Assembly: GCA_041396905.1 (NCBI GenBank)
Contig: JAWKXQ010000001.1
Span: 310,001 to 374,000, forward strand
Reading direction: 5' to 3'
Source: JACXVD01 sp020446665
GTDB taxonomy: Bacteria; Pseudomonadota; Alphaproteobacteria; Sphingomonadales; Sphingomonadaceae
DNA length: 64,000 nt
In this document: positions 1 through 11,362 of the stretch, one piece after another
Layout: each line of letters opens with the position of its first letter
Position numbering within the stretch: position 1 is the first letter of the stretch
The notes under the pieces: generated by a model
Told to the model about the DNA's origin: nothing
The model's database searches: none
Seen by the model: only the letters and a program-made list of their open reading frames with translations
Made by a program: the position numbers and the translations under genes

Positions 1-537
1 GTGCGACCAGGGCGGCATGATGACAAAGACGAAGGGGATCGAATCGACGAAGAGCAGCATGGTCCATGCCGCTTGCAAGGCTCCGCCCGCGATCACGCAG
101 GCCCACCATGAGCTGGCCTGATCGACTGAGCTGTCTGCCAGTTCCGGTATTTCCCCATGGCTGCGATTGTAGAGTTGCCGCATGGTCAGGAAGGGCATGA
201 CCATGTTCACCAGCGGAATGAAATAGCTGCCGACAGTCCAGCCGGGCGTGTATTTCAGACCGTCCAGCCGCAGATCATAGAGGTTTGCAACTGCGCGATA
301 GAGCCACATGAGGTACAAGATCGTCATCGGCACAGCCACCAGCGTGGTGATATTCGCTGCCAGCAGGATCACCGGCGCACCGCGCCCGATATTGCCGATA
401 AAGCTGTTGAACTCCGTCCAGGCGACATAGCAACCGATCAGCGCGCTGATACCCAGTACCGCCATATAGGCAATCAGCAAGCCGCGCGTCCATTTGGCGC
501 GGGTGGCCAGCGCCTCCAGAGCTTGATGACCAGTCAG
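1..537 (-). CDS. DUF4328-like membrane protein, C-terminus cut by window edge
   Basis: The minus strand is open for 179 codons from 537 to the first base of the window, so the C-terminus lies outside. The protein has hydrophobic segments near residues 16-36, 48-72 and 140-165. Between them lie a motif like MWLYRAVANLYDL and a GWTVGSYFIPLVNMVMPF stretch, which resemble DUF4328 integral membrane proteins. No ATG precedes the conserved part in this frame. A TGGAGG ribosome site sits about 9 bases before a CTG at 537, which I take as the provisional start; a downstream TTG is the alternative. The function of the family is unknown. It lies 88 bases downstream of another multi-pass membrane protein on the same strand. 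Confidence 0.6.
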   Translation of the reverse strand, partial: MTGHQALEALATRAKWTRGLLIAYMAVLGISALIGCYVAWTEFNSFIGNIGRGAPVILLAANITTLVAVPMTILYLMWLYRAVANLYDLRLDGLKYTPGWTVGSYFIPLVNMVMPFLTMRQLYNRSHGEIPELADSSVDQASSWWACVIAGGALQAAWTMLLFVDSIPFVFVIMPPWSH

Positions 538-625
538 CGGAAATTTCCTCCAAAGTCATACCCTGCACATCAGATGCGCGGGGTTTGATCATTTGGCAAG
601 CTGCCGGGTGGCCTGATCTGTTCTG

Positions 626-1783
626 TCAGGCGGGCAGGGCCGCTGTAACAGGCAGGCGATCCTGCATGCCGCCTGGCAGAAAGCTAACCAACCTGCTGCG
701 GATCGGGCTCCAGAAGGCCGACAGGCTGAGCAGAGCGGAGCCGATCACCAGAGCCGTGAGCGCAACGTTGAGTTCAACCGCGCCGAACTCATCGAACAGA
801 TAAGTCAGTGCGACGAGCACATAGGCGAGGGCGGAAACCAGCAAAGCGCGCCGGTCAATCGCCAATGCGACCAGTCCGAATAGGATATAGACCACCAGCA
901 CGGCCAGCGCGGCCCCTACGCCGATGCTGCGCCCGTCGGTCACGCCGAGCAGGTGAAATACCGGATGCGCGATCATCGGTGCGGCCAGCAAATGCAGCCA
1001 GAAGGCGACATCGGCGCGGCGTGTCTTGCGTTCGCGGTCGCTCATGTCCCACCACATGGCAAAGCCGAAAATGCAAAGACCAGCGATGAAGATCAGGCTG
1101 AAAAGCAGCGCTTCTGTGTCAGAAGATTGCTCTGGATTAAGCGCGGCGAGCAGCAGCCCTACGGCGGTGATGGCCATACCGGCTGCCCCGGCGGCAACCG
1201 TGATTGGCACCATGAAACGCCGCCAATGCGCCCATGCTGCACCCGCAGCCACAAGCCCGGAGATTGCGATCATCGCGGCACCGATCTGGTCCTTATTATC
1301 ACCTGCCCCGTCGATCAGCGCCAATGCACCGGCAACGCAGGCAGCGAAAACCCCGCCGACAAAGGCAATCAGCAAGAGAATGCTGGGCAGGGCCATACGC
1401 CGCTTGCGCGTGAAGAATTCGGCGAGCGGCCAAGCTGTTCCCGCGACTAGGATCGCCATGAACAGCATCTGCATGTATTCGCTGAAATCCTTCTCGGCGC
1501 GATAGGCTTGCCATGCCGCGTTGCCCATGTCCGACCCCGAATAGGTGGGCGTCGGGAAGATCCCGCTGGCAATGGCTTGCCCGATGGCTCCGGCGGCGAC
1601 CAGCATGATGATTGCGCCGATGGCTACGAAAATATCGTTGAAGCTGTTGATGAGGCGGAAATGCTCTTCATCGGTGACCGGGCGATGGCGCAAGGCCACC
1701 ACATGGCTGCGCAGCGCATCGGCTGCGTCCTGGCTCAGCGCGCCAGCGGCGACGGCTGAGTTGATCTCGTCTTGTGAATACAC
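626..1783 (-). CDS. multi-pass integral membrane protein of unknown function
   Basis: This protein of about 385 residues has a short soluble N-terminus (a YSQDEINSAVAAGALS-like helix) followed by roughly ten hydrophobic segments, and it ends in a basic tail. The soluble start followed by paired helices recalls DUF2157-type membrane proteins, but I do not recognise it firmly. The GTG at 1783 is preferred because GGGAGGGAGAG lies just before it. An ATG six codons upstream (1801) would overlap that ribosome site. It is followed on the same strand by the DUF4328-like gene, so the two probably form a small membrane-protein transcription unit. No catalytic motif is visible. Confidence 0.65.
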   Translation of the reverse strand: MYSQDEINSAVAAGALSQDAADALRSHVVALRHRPVTDEEHFRLINSFNDIFVAIGAIIMLVAAGAIGQAIASGIFPTPTYSGSDMGNAAWQAYRAEKDFSEYMQMLFMAILVAGTAWPLAEFFTRKRRMALPSILLLIAFVGGVFAACVAGALALIDGAGDNKDQIGAAMIAISGLVAAGAAWAHWRRFMVPITVAAGAAGMAITAVGLLLAALNPEQSSDTEALLFSLIFIAGLCIFGFAMWWDMSDRERKTRRADVAFWLHLLAAPMIAHPVFHLLGVTDGRSIGVGAALAVLVVYILFGLVALAIDRRALLVSALAYVLVALTYLFDEFGAVELNVALTALVIGSALLSLSAFWSPIRSRLVSFLPGGMQDRLPVTAALPA

Positions 1784-1852
1784 CGGGTCTCTCCCTCCCA
1801 CGAATGGGTCAGGGATAAGCCCGGTGTATTATGCTGTCAATACAGCTGGCAC

Positions 1853-2782
1853 TTAACCGCGCGCGCTGGAAGGGCCGGTGCCGGTGACCTTCTTCATCGC
1901 TTCAAGGATAGCAGCGGACTGTTCTGCGCCGGATTGGGGTGCGCGCAGATTGCTCATTTCGCTGATCTTGTCCCAATTGGCAGCGAAGCCTTCCAGCGTA
2001 CGCTCGCCATCGGGCAGCCAGACGGCCTCGTTCATCACCGTCCACGCGCTGTGATAGCCACCGGCCCCTGCGCCAACGATTGCGTTGGAGGGAGCATCTT
2101 CGCACACCAGATAAAGCGCGGCAGGAACCACGTTTACCGGGTCGAACAGCGAAAAGGCCTCTTCGGGGAAGATGTCTTCGGTCATGCGCGTGCCTGCGAC
2201 GGGCGAGAGCGTGTTGACCTTGATGTTATATTTGGCGCCTTCGAGATAAAGCGTCTTGGTCAGTCCGGCGAGGCCCAGCTTGGCTGCGCCGTAATTGGCC
2301 TGGCCGAAATTGCCGAACAGGCCGGTGGAGCTGGCGGTCATCAGGATCCGGCCATAGGCCTGCTCGCGCATCGTGTCCCACACGGCCTTGGTGACATAGG
2401 CGGAGCCAAGCAGGTGGACGCGGACAACAAATTCAAAGTCTTCCGGCGTCATTTTGGCAAAGCTCTTGTCGCGCAGCACGCCGGCATTGTTGATCACGAT
2501 ATGGACGCCGCCCCATTTTTCCTTCGCCTTGGCGACCATTTCTTCCATCTGCCCACATTCAGTGACGGAGCCGCCATTGGCCATGGCTTCGCCGCCCATC
2601 GCTTCGATTTCAGCGACCACCTGTGCGGCAGCGTCCGACGTGCCGGCGCCATCGCGCGAGCCGCCCAGATCGTTGACGACGACCTTGGCCCCGCGACGCG
2701 CGAGTTCGAGTGCATATTCGCGGCCAAGCCCACCACCTGCGCCAGTAACAATGGCAACGCGATCCTTGAAAGAAATGGTCAT
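1853..2782 (-). CDS. SDR oxidoreductase, 3-hydroxyacyl-CoA dehydrogenase-like
   Basis: A short-chain dehydrogenase/reductase of about 309 residues. It carries the nucleotide-binding glycine motif TGAGGGLG, NNAG in the central fold, and the catalytic YGAAK (YxxxK) with an upstream serine in TASSTG. The sequence after the glycine motif (REYALELARRGAKVVVNDLGG) resembles the (3R)-hydroxyacyl-CoA dehydrogenase domain of peroxisomal multifunctional enzyme type 2, so fatty-acid or steroid beta-oxidation is plausible; the substrate is inferred. The ATG at 2782 follows a GGAGAG ribosome site and gives the normal family start (MTISFKDRVAIVTGAG). A longer reading from 2833 adds 17 unconserved residues. 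It appears monocistronic. Confidence 0.85.
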   Translation of the reverse strand: MTISFKDRVAIVTGAGGGLGREYALELARRGAKVVVNDLGGSRDGAGTSDAAAQVVAEIEAMGGEAMANGGSVTECGQMEEMVAKAKEKWGGVHIVINNAGVLRDKSFAKMTPEDFEFVVRVHLLGSAYVTKAVWDTMREQAYGRILMTASSTGLFGNFGQANYGAAKLGLAGLTKTLYLEGAKYNIKVNTLSPVAGTRMTEDIFPEEAFSLFDPVNVVPAALYLVCEDAPSNAIVGAGAGGYHSAWTVMNEAVWLPDGERTLEGFAANWDKISEMSNLRAPQSGAEQSAAILEAMKKVTGTGPSSARG

Positions 2783-2884
2783 TGGGTCTCTCCGAAAGGT
2801 TGGAATTCTGCGAGTTGCGGGGCGGATTGGCATGTTAGGGCAGGGCTTGCAACTGCCCCTGATTTAAGCCGCGATGCCGTAGCG

Positions 2885-3565
2885 TCAGCCTGCCTGGCCA
2901 AGCCGCTCCAGCGTTGGAACCAGCGCGTCATAATGGTCGATCACGGCATCGGCACCAAGCTCTTGTGCGAAGCGATCATTGAATCCGAAGCTGACCGCGA
3001 TGGAGCGCACATTAGCAGCTCTGGCCGCGTCAATGTCATAGGTTGTGTCACCGACAAAGGCGAAGCGGGTCGAGCCGGTCTGCGCCATCGCTTCCAGCAA
3101 CGGATCCGGCTGCGGCTTGGAGCGTCCGGGGCCGAGCGTGTCGCCGCCCAGAATGCAGGCAAAGCGGCCGGTTAGATCAAGCTGACCCAGCAGATCGCGC
3201 GCAAGGGCTTCGAACTTGTTGGTCACCACCGCCAGCTTCACGCCGCGTTTTGCCAGCACATCCAGTGCGTCCAGACAACCGGGATAGGGCCGCGAATGGA
3301 CCGCGATATTGGCGCGATAATGGGCCAGAAGCTCCGCATATATCGCGTCGAACTCGTCCTGCGGAATGCCACCTTGTGCTTCGAAAGCGCGCCACAACAT
3401 GCGCTTGGCCCCGCCGCCGATGAGGTTCGCCATACCTTCAATCGGCATTTCCGGCCGCCCGGCAAAGCGCAGCGCATGGTTCACCGCTTCACCCAGATCG
3501 CGGCTGGTATCCAGCAGCGTACCGTCGAGGTCGAACCCGACACAATCGAAAGGAAAATCGCTCAT
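2885..3565 (-). CDS. gph: phosphoglycolate phosphatase (HAD superfamily)
   Basis: A HAD-family hydrolase of 226 residues, predicted to dephosphorylate 2-phosphoglycolate formed during repair of oxidative DNA damage or by photorespiration-like chemistry. Motif I is DLDGTLLDT near residue 12, motif II is VVTNK, the motif III lysine lies in GRSKPQPDP, and motif IV is FVGDTTYDID. The helical cap between motifs I and II is of the usual Gph type. The ATG at 3565 starts MSDFPFDCVGFDLDGT. The gene is divergent from glmU with only 60 bases between the starts, so the two share a bidirectional promoter region. The frame stays open far upstream through glmU, but that part is antisense and is not coding. 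Confidence 0.9.
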   Translation of the reverse strand: MSDFPFDCVGFDLDGTLLDTSRDLGEAVNHALRFAGRPEMPIEGMANLIGGGAKRMLWRAFEAQGGIPQDEFDAIYAELLAHYRANIAVHSRPYPGCLDALDVLAKRGVKLAVVTNKFEALARDLLGQLDLTGRFACILGGDTLGPGRSKPQPDPLLEAMAQTGSTRFAFVGDTTYDIDAARAANVRSIAVSFGFNDRFAQELGADAVIDHYDALVPTLERLGQAG

Positions 3566-3625
3566 GCCCCGCGCAGTGACGGAACATTCTTCAAACGGCA
3601 AGGAATTGGTGGCATGGAGCGGCGC

Positions 3626-4981
3626 ATGAGTGAAATCGCTGCCATCATCCTTGCCGCGGGCAAGGGTACCCGCATGAAAAGTGACCTGCACAAGGTCCTC
3701 CACCCCATTGCCGGCCGGGCCATGCTCGATCATCTGATGGCTTCGGTGGCCGAGCTGGAACCGGCCCGGCAGGTCGTCGTGGTCGGCAGCGGGCGCGAAC
3801 AGATCGAAGCGGCGGTGACAGGCCGGGCTGAAACCTGCCTGCAGGAACCGCAACTGGGCACAGGCCATGCCGTGCAGCAGGCAGAGGGCGCTTTGGCCGG
3901 TTTTTCGGGCGATGTGCTGATCCTCTATGGCGACGTGCCCTTTGTCAGCGCAGATACGATGCGCGCCATGATCGAGCGGCTGCATGGGGCAGACAATCCC
4001 GCCGTGGTCGTGCTCGGTTTCGAGCCGGAAGACACACTGCAATATGGCCGGGTGATCGCGGACCAGACCGGCAGCATTGCCAAGATGGTCGAATTCAAGG
4101 ACGCTACCGAGGCAGAGCGTGCTTGCCGCCTGTGCAATTCCGGCCTGATGGCCGCGCGCAGCGAGGATTTGTTCGCGCTGCTGGCCCGCGTGGGTAACGA
4201 CAATGCACAGGGCGAATATTACCTGCCCGACATCGTCAATATCGCCATTGCCGACGGACGCATTTGCGCGGCCGTAACCACCGCCGATCCGGACGAAGTG
4301 GCCGGGATCAACAGCCGCGCGGAACTGGCCGAGGCAGAGGGCCGCTGGCAGCAGAAGCGCCGGGCACAGGCGATGGCCGATGGTGTCTCGCTGATTGCCC
4401 CGGAAACGGTCTTTTTCAGCCATGACACTGTGCTGGGCCGCGATGTGACCGTGGAACCCAATGTCGTGTTCGGCCCGGGGGTGACCGTGGCCGACCATGT
4501 GACCATCCACGCCTTCAGCCATCTCGAAGGCGCCACGCTGCATGAAAAGGCCGAGATCGGCCCCTATGCCCGCCTGCGCCCCGGTGCGGTGCTGGAAGAA
4601 GGGGCCAAGATCGGCAATTTCGTGGAGATGAAGAAGGCTGTGCTGGGCAAGGGGGCCAAGGCCAACCACCTGACCTATCTCGGCGATGCGGAAGTGGGGG
4701 CAGGGGCCAATATCGGTGCTGGTACGATCACCTGCAATTATGATGGCTATTTCAAGCACAAGACCGTGATTGGCGCGCGGGCCTTTATCGGGTCGAACAG
4801 CGCCCTGATCGCCCCGGTGACAATCGGCGCAGATGCCATTGTCGCTGCCGGTAGTGCGGTCAGCCGGGACGTTGCCGATGGCGATCTGCGCATGGTGCGC
4901 GGCGAGCAGATCGTGAAGCCGGGCTGGGCCGACCGTTTCCATGACGCGATGAAAAAGAAGAAGGCTGCTGCCAAGAAGTGA
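3626..4981 (+). CDS. glmU: bifunctional UDP-N-acetylglucosamine pyrophosphorylase / glucosamine-1-phosphate N-acetyltransferase
   Basis: The 451-residue product has the normal GlmU length. It makes UDP-GlcNAc, the precursor of peptidoglycan and lipopolysaccharide, in the cytoplasm. The N-terminal uridyltransferase signature is LAAGKGTRMKSDLHKVLHP. The C-terminal half is a left-handed beta helix of hexapeptide repeats, with the acetyltransferase region KANHLTYLGD and GAGTITCNYDG, whose histidine corresponds to the catalytic base. The tail is lysine-rich (KKKKAAAKK). The ATG at 3626 is preferred because GGAG lies six bases before it and it gives the family start MSEIAAIILAAGKGTRM; an ATG four codons upstream is possible. 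Confidence 0.95.
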   Translation: MSEIAAIILAAGKGTRMKSDLHKVLHPIAGRAMLDHLMASVAELEPARQVVVVGSGREQIEAAVTGRAETCLQEPQLGTGHAVQQAEGALAGFSGDVLILYGDVPFVSADTMRAMIERLHGADNPAVVVLGFEPEDTLQYGRVIADQTGSIAKMVEFKDATEAERACRLCNSGLMAARSEDLFALLARVGNDNAQGEYYLPDIVNIAIADGRICAAVTTADPDEVAGINSRAELAEAEGRWQQKRRAQAMADGVSLIAPETVFFSHDTVLGRDVTVEPNVVFGPGVTVADHVTIHAFSHLEGATLHEKAEIGPYARLRPGAVLEEGAKIGNFVEMKKAVLGKGAKANHLTYLGDAEVGAGANIGAGTITCNYDGYFKHKTVIGARAFIGSNSALIAPVTIGADAIVAAGSAVSRDVADGDLRMVRGEQIVKPGWADRFHDAMKKKKAAAKK

Positions 4982-5085
4982 GCGCTGCCGCCTTGTATGG
5001 CGCGTTCCGCTGCTGACCGCGATAAACAGGCTGGGCGGATTGGCTCAGGCGTGTAATGTCCGCCCTTCATTTGAGGGGGAAAATC

Positions 5086-5736
5086 ATGCGAAAATTTGCC
5101 AGCCTTTTGATCCTGACCAGCCTGGCCGCGTGTCAGGCCGAACCGGAAGCGGAACAGGCAGAAATGGCTGGCGCGCCGGACGCTGTGGCAGAAGCGGCTG
5201 ATCCGGCGAAGGAAGCGGCCTCCACCGATCCGGCAGCCGAAGATGCTGACAAGGCCAATGCCGAAGCGATAGATTCTGCCCGCGAGACTGCGGCAGCGGC
5301 AGCTTGCGGATCAGCCGACAAGGCGATTTTTGCCTGCAAGGTGAAGAACGGAAAGACACTGGCCGTCTGCGCAAGTGATGATGGCAAGGCTGAATATCGC
5401 TATGGCGGGGATAAGCCGGAGCTGGTCCTTTCCGGGGGCAGCTGGGCCAGCGTCCCCTATTCCGGCGGTGGCGAGCAGCAGATACGCTTCACCAGCGGCG
5501 ATACCAGCTACATCGTCTTCAGCCGCATGATCCGGACCAGTTTCGATCCCGGCAAGCCGAATGAACCGGCCATCAGTGATGGCGTCATCGTGCTGCGCGG
5601 GGAGAAGTTTCAGGCCATGCAGCTGTGCAATGATGCGAGCGCAACCCCGGTCAATTATGACGCGGCAGAGCGTTTCCTTGCGCCAGCCGAGGGGCTGTTC
5701 ACTGAGGAGACAATACGCGCTGATCCGGATGACTGA
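5086..5736 (+). CDS. secreted lipoprotein of unknown function
   Basis: A 216-residue protein that begins with a lipoprotein signal (MRKFASLLILTSLAAC), with the lipobox cysteine at about residue 16. An acidic, alanine-rich linker follows (roughly residues 17-75, many Ala, Glu and Asp). A globular C-terminal domain with several cysteines comes next (ACGSADKAIFACKV...AVCAS...LCNDA). No enzyme motif is recognisable. The ATG at 5086 is chosen because it places the signal peptide at the N-terminus and follows GAGGGGGA; an upstream ATG at 5056 would bury the signal. The stop overlaps the start of the HNH-type gene, suggesting a two-gene operon. Confidence 0.75.
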   Translation: MRKFASLLILTSLAACQAEPEAEQAEMAGAPDAVAEAADPAKEAASTDPAAEDADKANAEAIDSARETAAAAACGSADKAIFACKVKNGKTLAVCASDDGKAEYRYGGDKPELVLSGGSWASVPYSGGGEQQIRFTSGDTSYIVFSRMIRTSFDPGKPNEPAISDGVIVLRGEKFQAMQLCNDASATPVNYDAAERFLAPAEGLFTEETIRADPDD

Positions 5737-6019
5737 TCCGCAAGCCTGCTGGTTGTGCGAACGCCCCTTTGACAGCCTGACGGAATGGCATCATCCCGTC
5801 CCGCGATCGAAAAAGGGCAAGCGCAAGGTGGCGATCCATCCGATCTGCCACGAGGCGATTCATCGGGCCTATACCAATTCCCAGCTGGCCCGGATGGGCG
5901 AGGACCGGACGGCCATTCTTGCCCATCCTGACATCGCCAAATTCGTGGAATGGGTGAAAGACAAGCCGCCCGACTTTCACGCACCGACCTATTCAGGGGG
6001 CCATGGCCGGCGTCGATGA
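5729..6019 (+). CDS. small HNH-type zinc-finger/endonuclease-like protein
   Basis: This 96-residue protein has a CWLCERPF cysteine pair, then TEWHHPVPRSKKG and IHPICHEAIHRAYTN, which is the layout of the beta-beta-alpha metal fold of HNH proteins (C-x2-C, HH, then C-H...H). HNH proteins of this short type are often annotated as endonucleases, but the substrate is unknown. The ATG at 5729 overlaps the end of the lipoprotein gene (ATGACTGA), which implies translational coupling. It converges with the DUF1153 gene on the other strand. Confidence 0.7.
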   Translation: MTDPQACWLCERPFDSLTEWHHPVPRSKKGKRKVAIHPICHEAIHRAYTNSQLARMGEDRTAILAHPDIAKFVEWVKDKPPDFHAPTYSGGHGRRR

Positions 6020-6067
6020 AAGCGGGCGGTTGAGGATACCGTTGACCTTCCGGAACCAGGAGGAAGA

Positions 6068-6322
6068 TCAGGCAGTTTCCATTTCCCTGCTCTTGGCGGC
6101 AGGGTTGGTGGATGTCTTGCGATCAACATCGCGTTCCCATTCGTCGAATTCGCGGCGGCTGAGCAGATAGCGCCAGCGCGCTTCGTCGAATGTGATCAAC
6201 TGTTCCCGAACAGCCCTTACGACCTCTTCCTTCCGCTGGGCAGACCAGTGGACATCATAGGAACGTGGCAGGCCGGCAGACTTGATCCGGTCAGCGATGG
6301 ACAGGGTGCGAGCATCAGACAT
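6068..6322 (-). CDS. DUF1153 (SciP-like) transcriptional regulator
   Basis: A compact 84-residue protein. Its core (WSAQRKEEVVRAVREQLITFDEARWRYLLSRREFDEWERDV) matches the helix-turn-helix of DUF1153 proteins, which include the Caulobacter CtrA inhibitor SciP. It lacks the classical PPP...RRWVxRRK entry of true SciP, so it may be a divergent paralogue rather than the cell-cycle regulator itself; for that reason no symbol is given. The ATG at 6322 follows GGAGAAAG. It is transcribed away from the DUF6265-like gene with a 172-base divergent region. Confidence 0.7.
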   Translation of the reverse strand: MSDARTLSIADRIKSAGLPRSYDVHWSAQRKEEVVRAVREQLITFDEARWRYLLSRREFDEWERDVDRKTSTNPAAKSREMETA

Positions 6323-6494
6323 GGGTCTTTCTCCTTTCGCCCCCTGACAGGCCGAATCTTGCTGACGAGGCTTAATTCCACCTTGAGAAATATGGGGAAT
6401 CGTCGCTTTACCAAGCGAGGTGAGGGCTGGGCGCGATGAAGCGTTTGCCTGCCTCCCCGAAAGCGCGCAGATTACCCGGCAGGAGGATTCGAAT

Positions 6495-6974
6495 ATGCGC
6501 CATGTTCTTCTTGCTGCCGGACTTGGACTGATAGCCAGCCCGCTTGCGGCCGAAACCGCCGGGCCTGACGTTCCGGGCTGGATGGCTGGCTGCTGGGAAG
6601 ATGAGCGGGAGGACCAGCGCGTTGTGGAATGCTGGACCGTGCCGGAAGGCGGCATGATGCTGGGCAGCGCGCAGACGATCATGAATGGCCAGACGGTGTT
6701 CTGGGAAGCCATGCAGATCATCAAGGATGACGAGGATGAGGATGGCCCCGCCATTCCGCTCGCCATGTGGGTCTCACCCAATGGGGACGGGCGCTATCGC
6801 TTCAACTGGGTCGAATCGGAGGAAGACGGGCTGACCTTCATCTTTGCGGCCAATGATTACCCGCAAGAGATCCGGTACTGGCAGGATGGCGAGCTGATGC
6901 AGGCCGAAATCTCGCAAATGGATGGCAGTCGGGTGATGCGCTGGACCTATCGCCGGATGGGCAGCAGCGACTGA
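6495..6974 (+). CDS. secreted DUF6265-like protein
   Basis: A 159-residue protein with a signal peptide (MRHVLLAAGLGLIASPLAAETA). It is followed by a compact domain beginning PGWMAGCWEDEREDQRVVECWTVPEGGMMLGSAQTI, a pattern typical of DUF6265 proteins (W-x2-G-x-W, then the GGxMLG strand). These are small periplasmic beta-barrel-like domains of unknown function. The ATG at 6495 is set by a strong AGGAGG ribosome site at 6481-6486. An in-frame upstream ATG at 6420 would precede the signal peptide and is rejected. A hairpin terminator follows. Confidence 0.75.
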   Translation: MRHVLLAAGLGLIASPLAAETAGPDVPGWMAGCWEDEREDQRVVECWTVPEGGMMLGSAQTIMNGQTVFWEAMQIIKDDEDEDGPAIPLAMWVSPNGDGRYRFNWVESEEDGLTFIFAANDYPQEIRYWQDGELMQAEISQMDGSRVMRWTYRRMGSSD

Positions 6975-6985
6975 CGCCCAATAAC

Positions 6986-7010
6986 AAGGGCGACCCGCAG
7001 GCCGCCCTTT
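6986..7010. terminator. bidirectional hairpin terminator between DUF6265-like gene and atpC
   Basis: A stem AAGGGCG / CGCCCTT with a ten-base loop is followed on the plus strand by T and C. It lies between two convergent genes (ending at 6974 and 7035) and could stop transcripts from both sides, including the atp operon. Confidence 0.55.
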
Positions 7011-7034
7011 CAATATCTTGCGATGTGAAGCTAA

Positions 7035-7292
7035 TCAGCCTTCGACATGCTCCGCGAGGACGGTCAGGCCGTTATCGCCAACCTCAGCGAAACCGCCACG
7101 CACCTGAATTTCCTCCGGCGTGCCGCCTTCGGTCTTGTAGACCTGCACGGCACCGTCGCGGATGGTGGACATGAAAGGCGCGTGGCCTTCCAGCACACCG
7201 AACTCGCCTTCCGCACCGGGGACGACCACCATGTGGACGTCTTCCGAGCGGACGAGCTTTTCCGGTGTCACGAGTTCGAAATGCAATGCCAT
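7035..7292 (-). CDS. atpC: ATP synthase F1 epsilon subunit (short form)
   Basis: An 85-residue epsilon subunit that contains only the N-terminal beta-sandwich (LHFELVTPEKLV...VVVPGAEGEFGVLEGHAPFMSTIRDG...GGFAEVGDNGLTVLAEH). It lacks the C-terminal two-helix inhibitory domain of the approximately 135-residue E. coli protein. It joins gamma in the central rotor stalk. Because the helices are missing, the classical epsilon-mediated inhibition of ATP hydrolysis is not expected; alphaproteobacteria often use a separate zeta inhibitor (established knowledge). It is the last gene of the atp operon and is separated from atpD by a 152-base gap holding a palindromic repeat. Confidence 0.93.
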   Translation of the reverse strand: MALHFELVTPEKLVRSEDVHMVVVPGAEGEFGVLEGHAPFMSTIRDGAVQVYKTEGGTPEEIQVRGGFAEVGDNGLTVLAEHVEG

Positions 7293-7309
7293 CTTTATAT
7301 TCCCTTTAT

Positions 7310-7435
7310 CCCCTCTTCTTCAGAGGAGGGGCAGCGAGACTTGGCAGCTTGCTGCTTAGTCGCAGCAGGGTGGTGTGGGCGGCGCTCGCTGCGCTCGCCA
7401 CCACCCCCCAACCCCCTCCTCTGAAGAAGAGGGGG
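7310..7435. repeat. REP-like palindromic element (copy A), atpD-atpC intergenic
   Basis: A 126-bp element is bounded by a 22-base end at 7310-7331 and its exact reverse complement inside 7412-7435. Each end is itself nearly palindromic (CCCCTC...GAGGGG), so each can fold alone or pair with the other. Inside the right end is CCACC...CCCCCAACCCCC, matched by GGTGGTG at 7370-7376. The same ends recur at 30774-31220 and 32941-33054. There is no coding sequence. The element lies within the atp transcript and could change mRNA stability or the AtpD:AtpC ratio. Confidence 0.85.
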
Positions 7436-7444
7436 AGGGAAAGC

Positions 7445-8902
<1,458 letters not shown>

Positions 8903-8932
8903 GTGTGTTTCCTTGCCTTGAATTCAATCAGC

Positions 8933-9802
8933 TCAGAGCGCTTCTGCGCCTGCAATAATTTCAACGAGTTCAGTGGTAATCGCGGCCTGACGGCTGCGGT
9001 TATACTGGATGGTCAGCTTGTTGATCAGGTCGCCTGCATTGCGCGTGGCATTGTCCATCGCGGTCATTGAGGCACCCTGTTCGGACGCTTCGCGTTCCAG
9101 CAGCGCGCCGAACAGGCGGGTCTTGATGTAACGCGGCAGCAGCTCTTCGAGGATCTCCTCTTCGCCCGGCTCATATTCCACCACAGCGCCGCTGTCTTCA
9201 GCGGTGTCCGGGGTGGGGACGGGGAGCAGCTGCACCGTGGTCGGGTCCTGCGCCAGTGCCGACTTGAAGGTCGGGTAGATCAGATGCGCCACATCGAACT
9301 TGCCGGCATCGAACATGTCGACCAGCTCCGTGGCGACGGCATCAGCTTCTTCGAAGCCGGGCGTGCGCACGGATGCAGTATCGAAATGCTTTTCGATCTG
9401 ATTGGCGAAATCGCGCTTGATCGGAGCGAGGCCCTTCTTGCCGACGAGGTAGAAGGACACGTCCTTGCCTTCTGCAGTCAGCTTGCGCGCCTGCGTCTTG
9501 GCTTCCTTGACGATGTTCGAGTTCAGGCCGCCACACAGGCCCTTGTCGGTGTTCACGACCACCAGCAGGTGGCGCTTGTCCGAACCGGTCCCGGCGAGCA
9601 GCTTGGGTGCGCTGTCACCGCTTACCTTGGTGGCGATCGAGCCCATCACCGTGGCCAGACGCTCCGCATAGGGGCGGGCTGCCTCAGCGGCAGCCTGCGC
9701 CTTGCGCAGCTTGGCCGCGGCGACCATCTGCTTGGCCTTGGTGATCTTCTGGGTCGATTTGACCGAGTTGATCCGGCCCTTGAGTTCCTTAAGCGAGGCC
9801 AT
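8933..9802 (-). CDS. atpG: ATP synthase F1 gamma subunit
   Basis: The rotor-shaft gamma subunit (289 residues). It begins with the family signature MASLKELKGRINSVKSTQKITKAKQMVAAAKLRKAQ and ends with the conserved helix ASMTAMDNATRNAGDLINKLTIQYNRSRQAAITTELVEIIAGAEAL. It also has TDKGLCGGLNSN. It transmits torque between the Fo c-ring and the alpha3beta3 head. The gene lies 27 bases downstream of atpA and 30 bases upstream of atpD, which is the normal F1 order. An acidic insertion (DTAEDSGAVVEYEPGEEEILEEL) lies near residue 205. Confidence 0.97.
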   Translation of the reverse strand: MASLKELKGRINSVKSTQKITKAKQMVAAAKLRKAQAAAEAARPYAERLATVMGSIATKVSGDSAPKLLAGTGSDKRHLLVVVNTDKGLCGGLNSNIVKEAKTQARKLTAEGKDVSFYLVGKKGLAPIKRDFANQIEKHFDTASVRTPGFEEADAVATELVDMFDAGKFDVAHLIYPTFKSALAQDPTTVQLLPVPTPDTAEDSGAVVEYEPGEEEILEELLPRYIKTRLFGALLEREASEQGASMTAMDNATRNAGDLINKLTIQYNRSRQAAITTELVEIIAGAEAL

Positions 9803-9829
9803 GTCGGCTCCCTCTGGTTACCTTGGGGC

Positions 9830-11359
<1,530 letters not shown>

Positions 11360-11362
11360 TGC

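Noticed and set aside
2885..4942. Continuous minus-strand frame of 685 codons spanning gph and the antisense of glmU
   Set aside because: Only the last 226 codons encode a recognisable protein (Gph). The upstream part is antisense to the highly conserved glmU and is a by-product of GC-rich codon bias.
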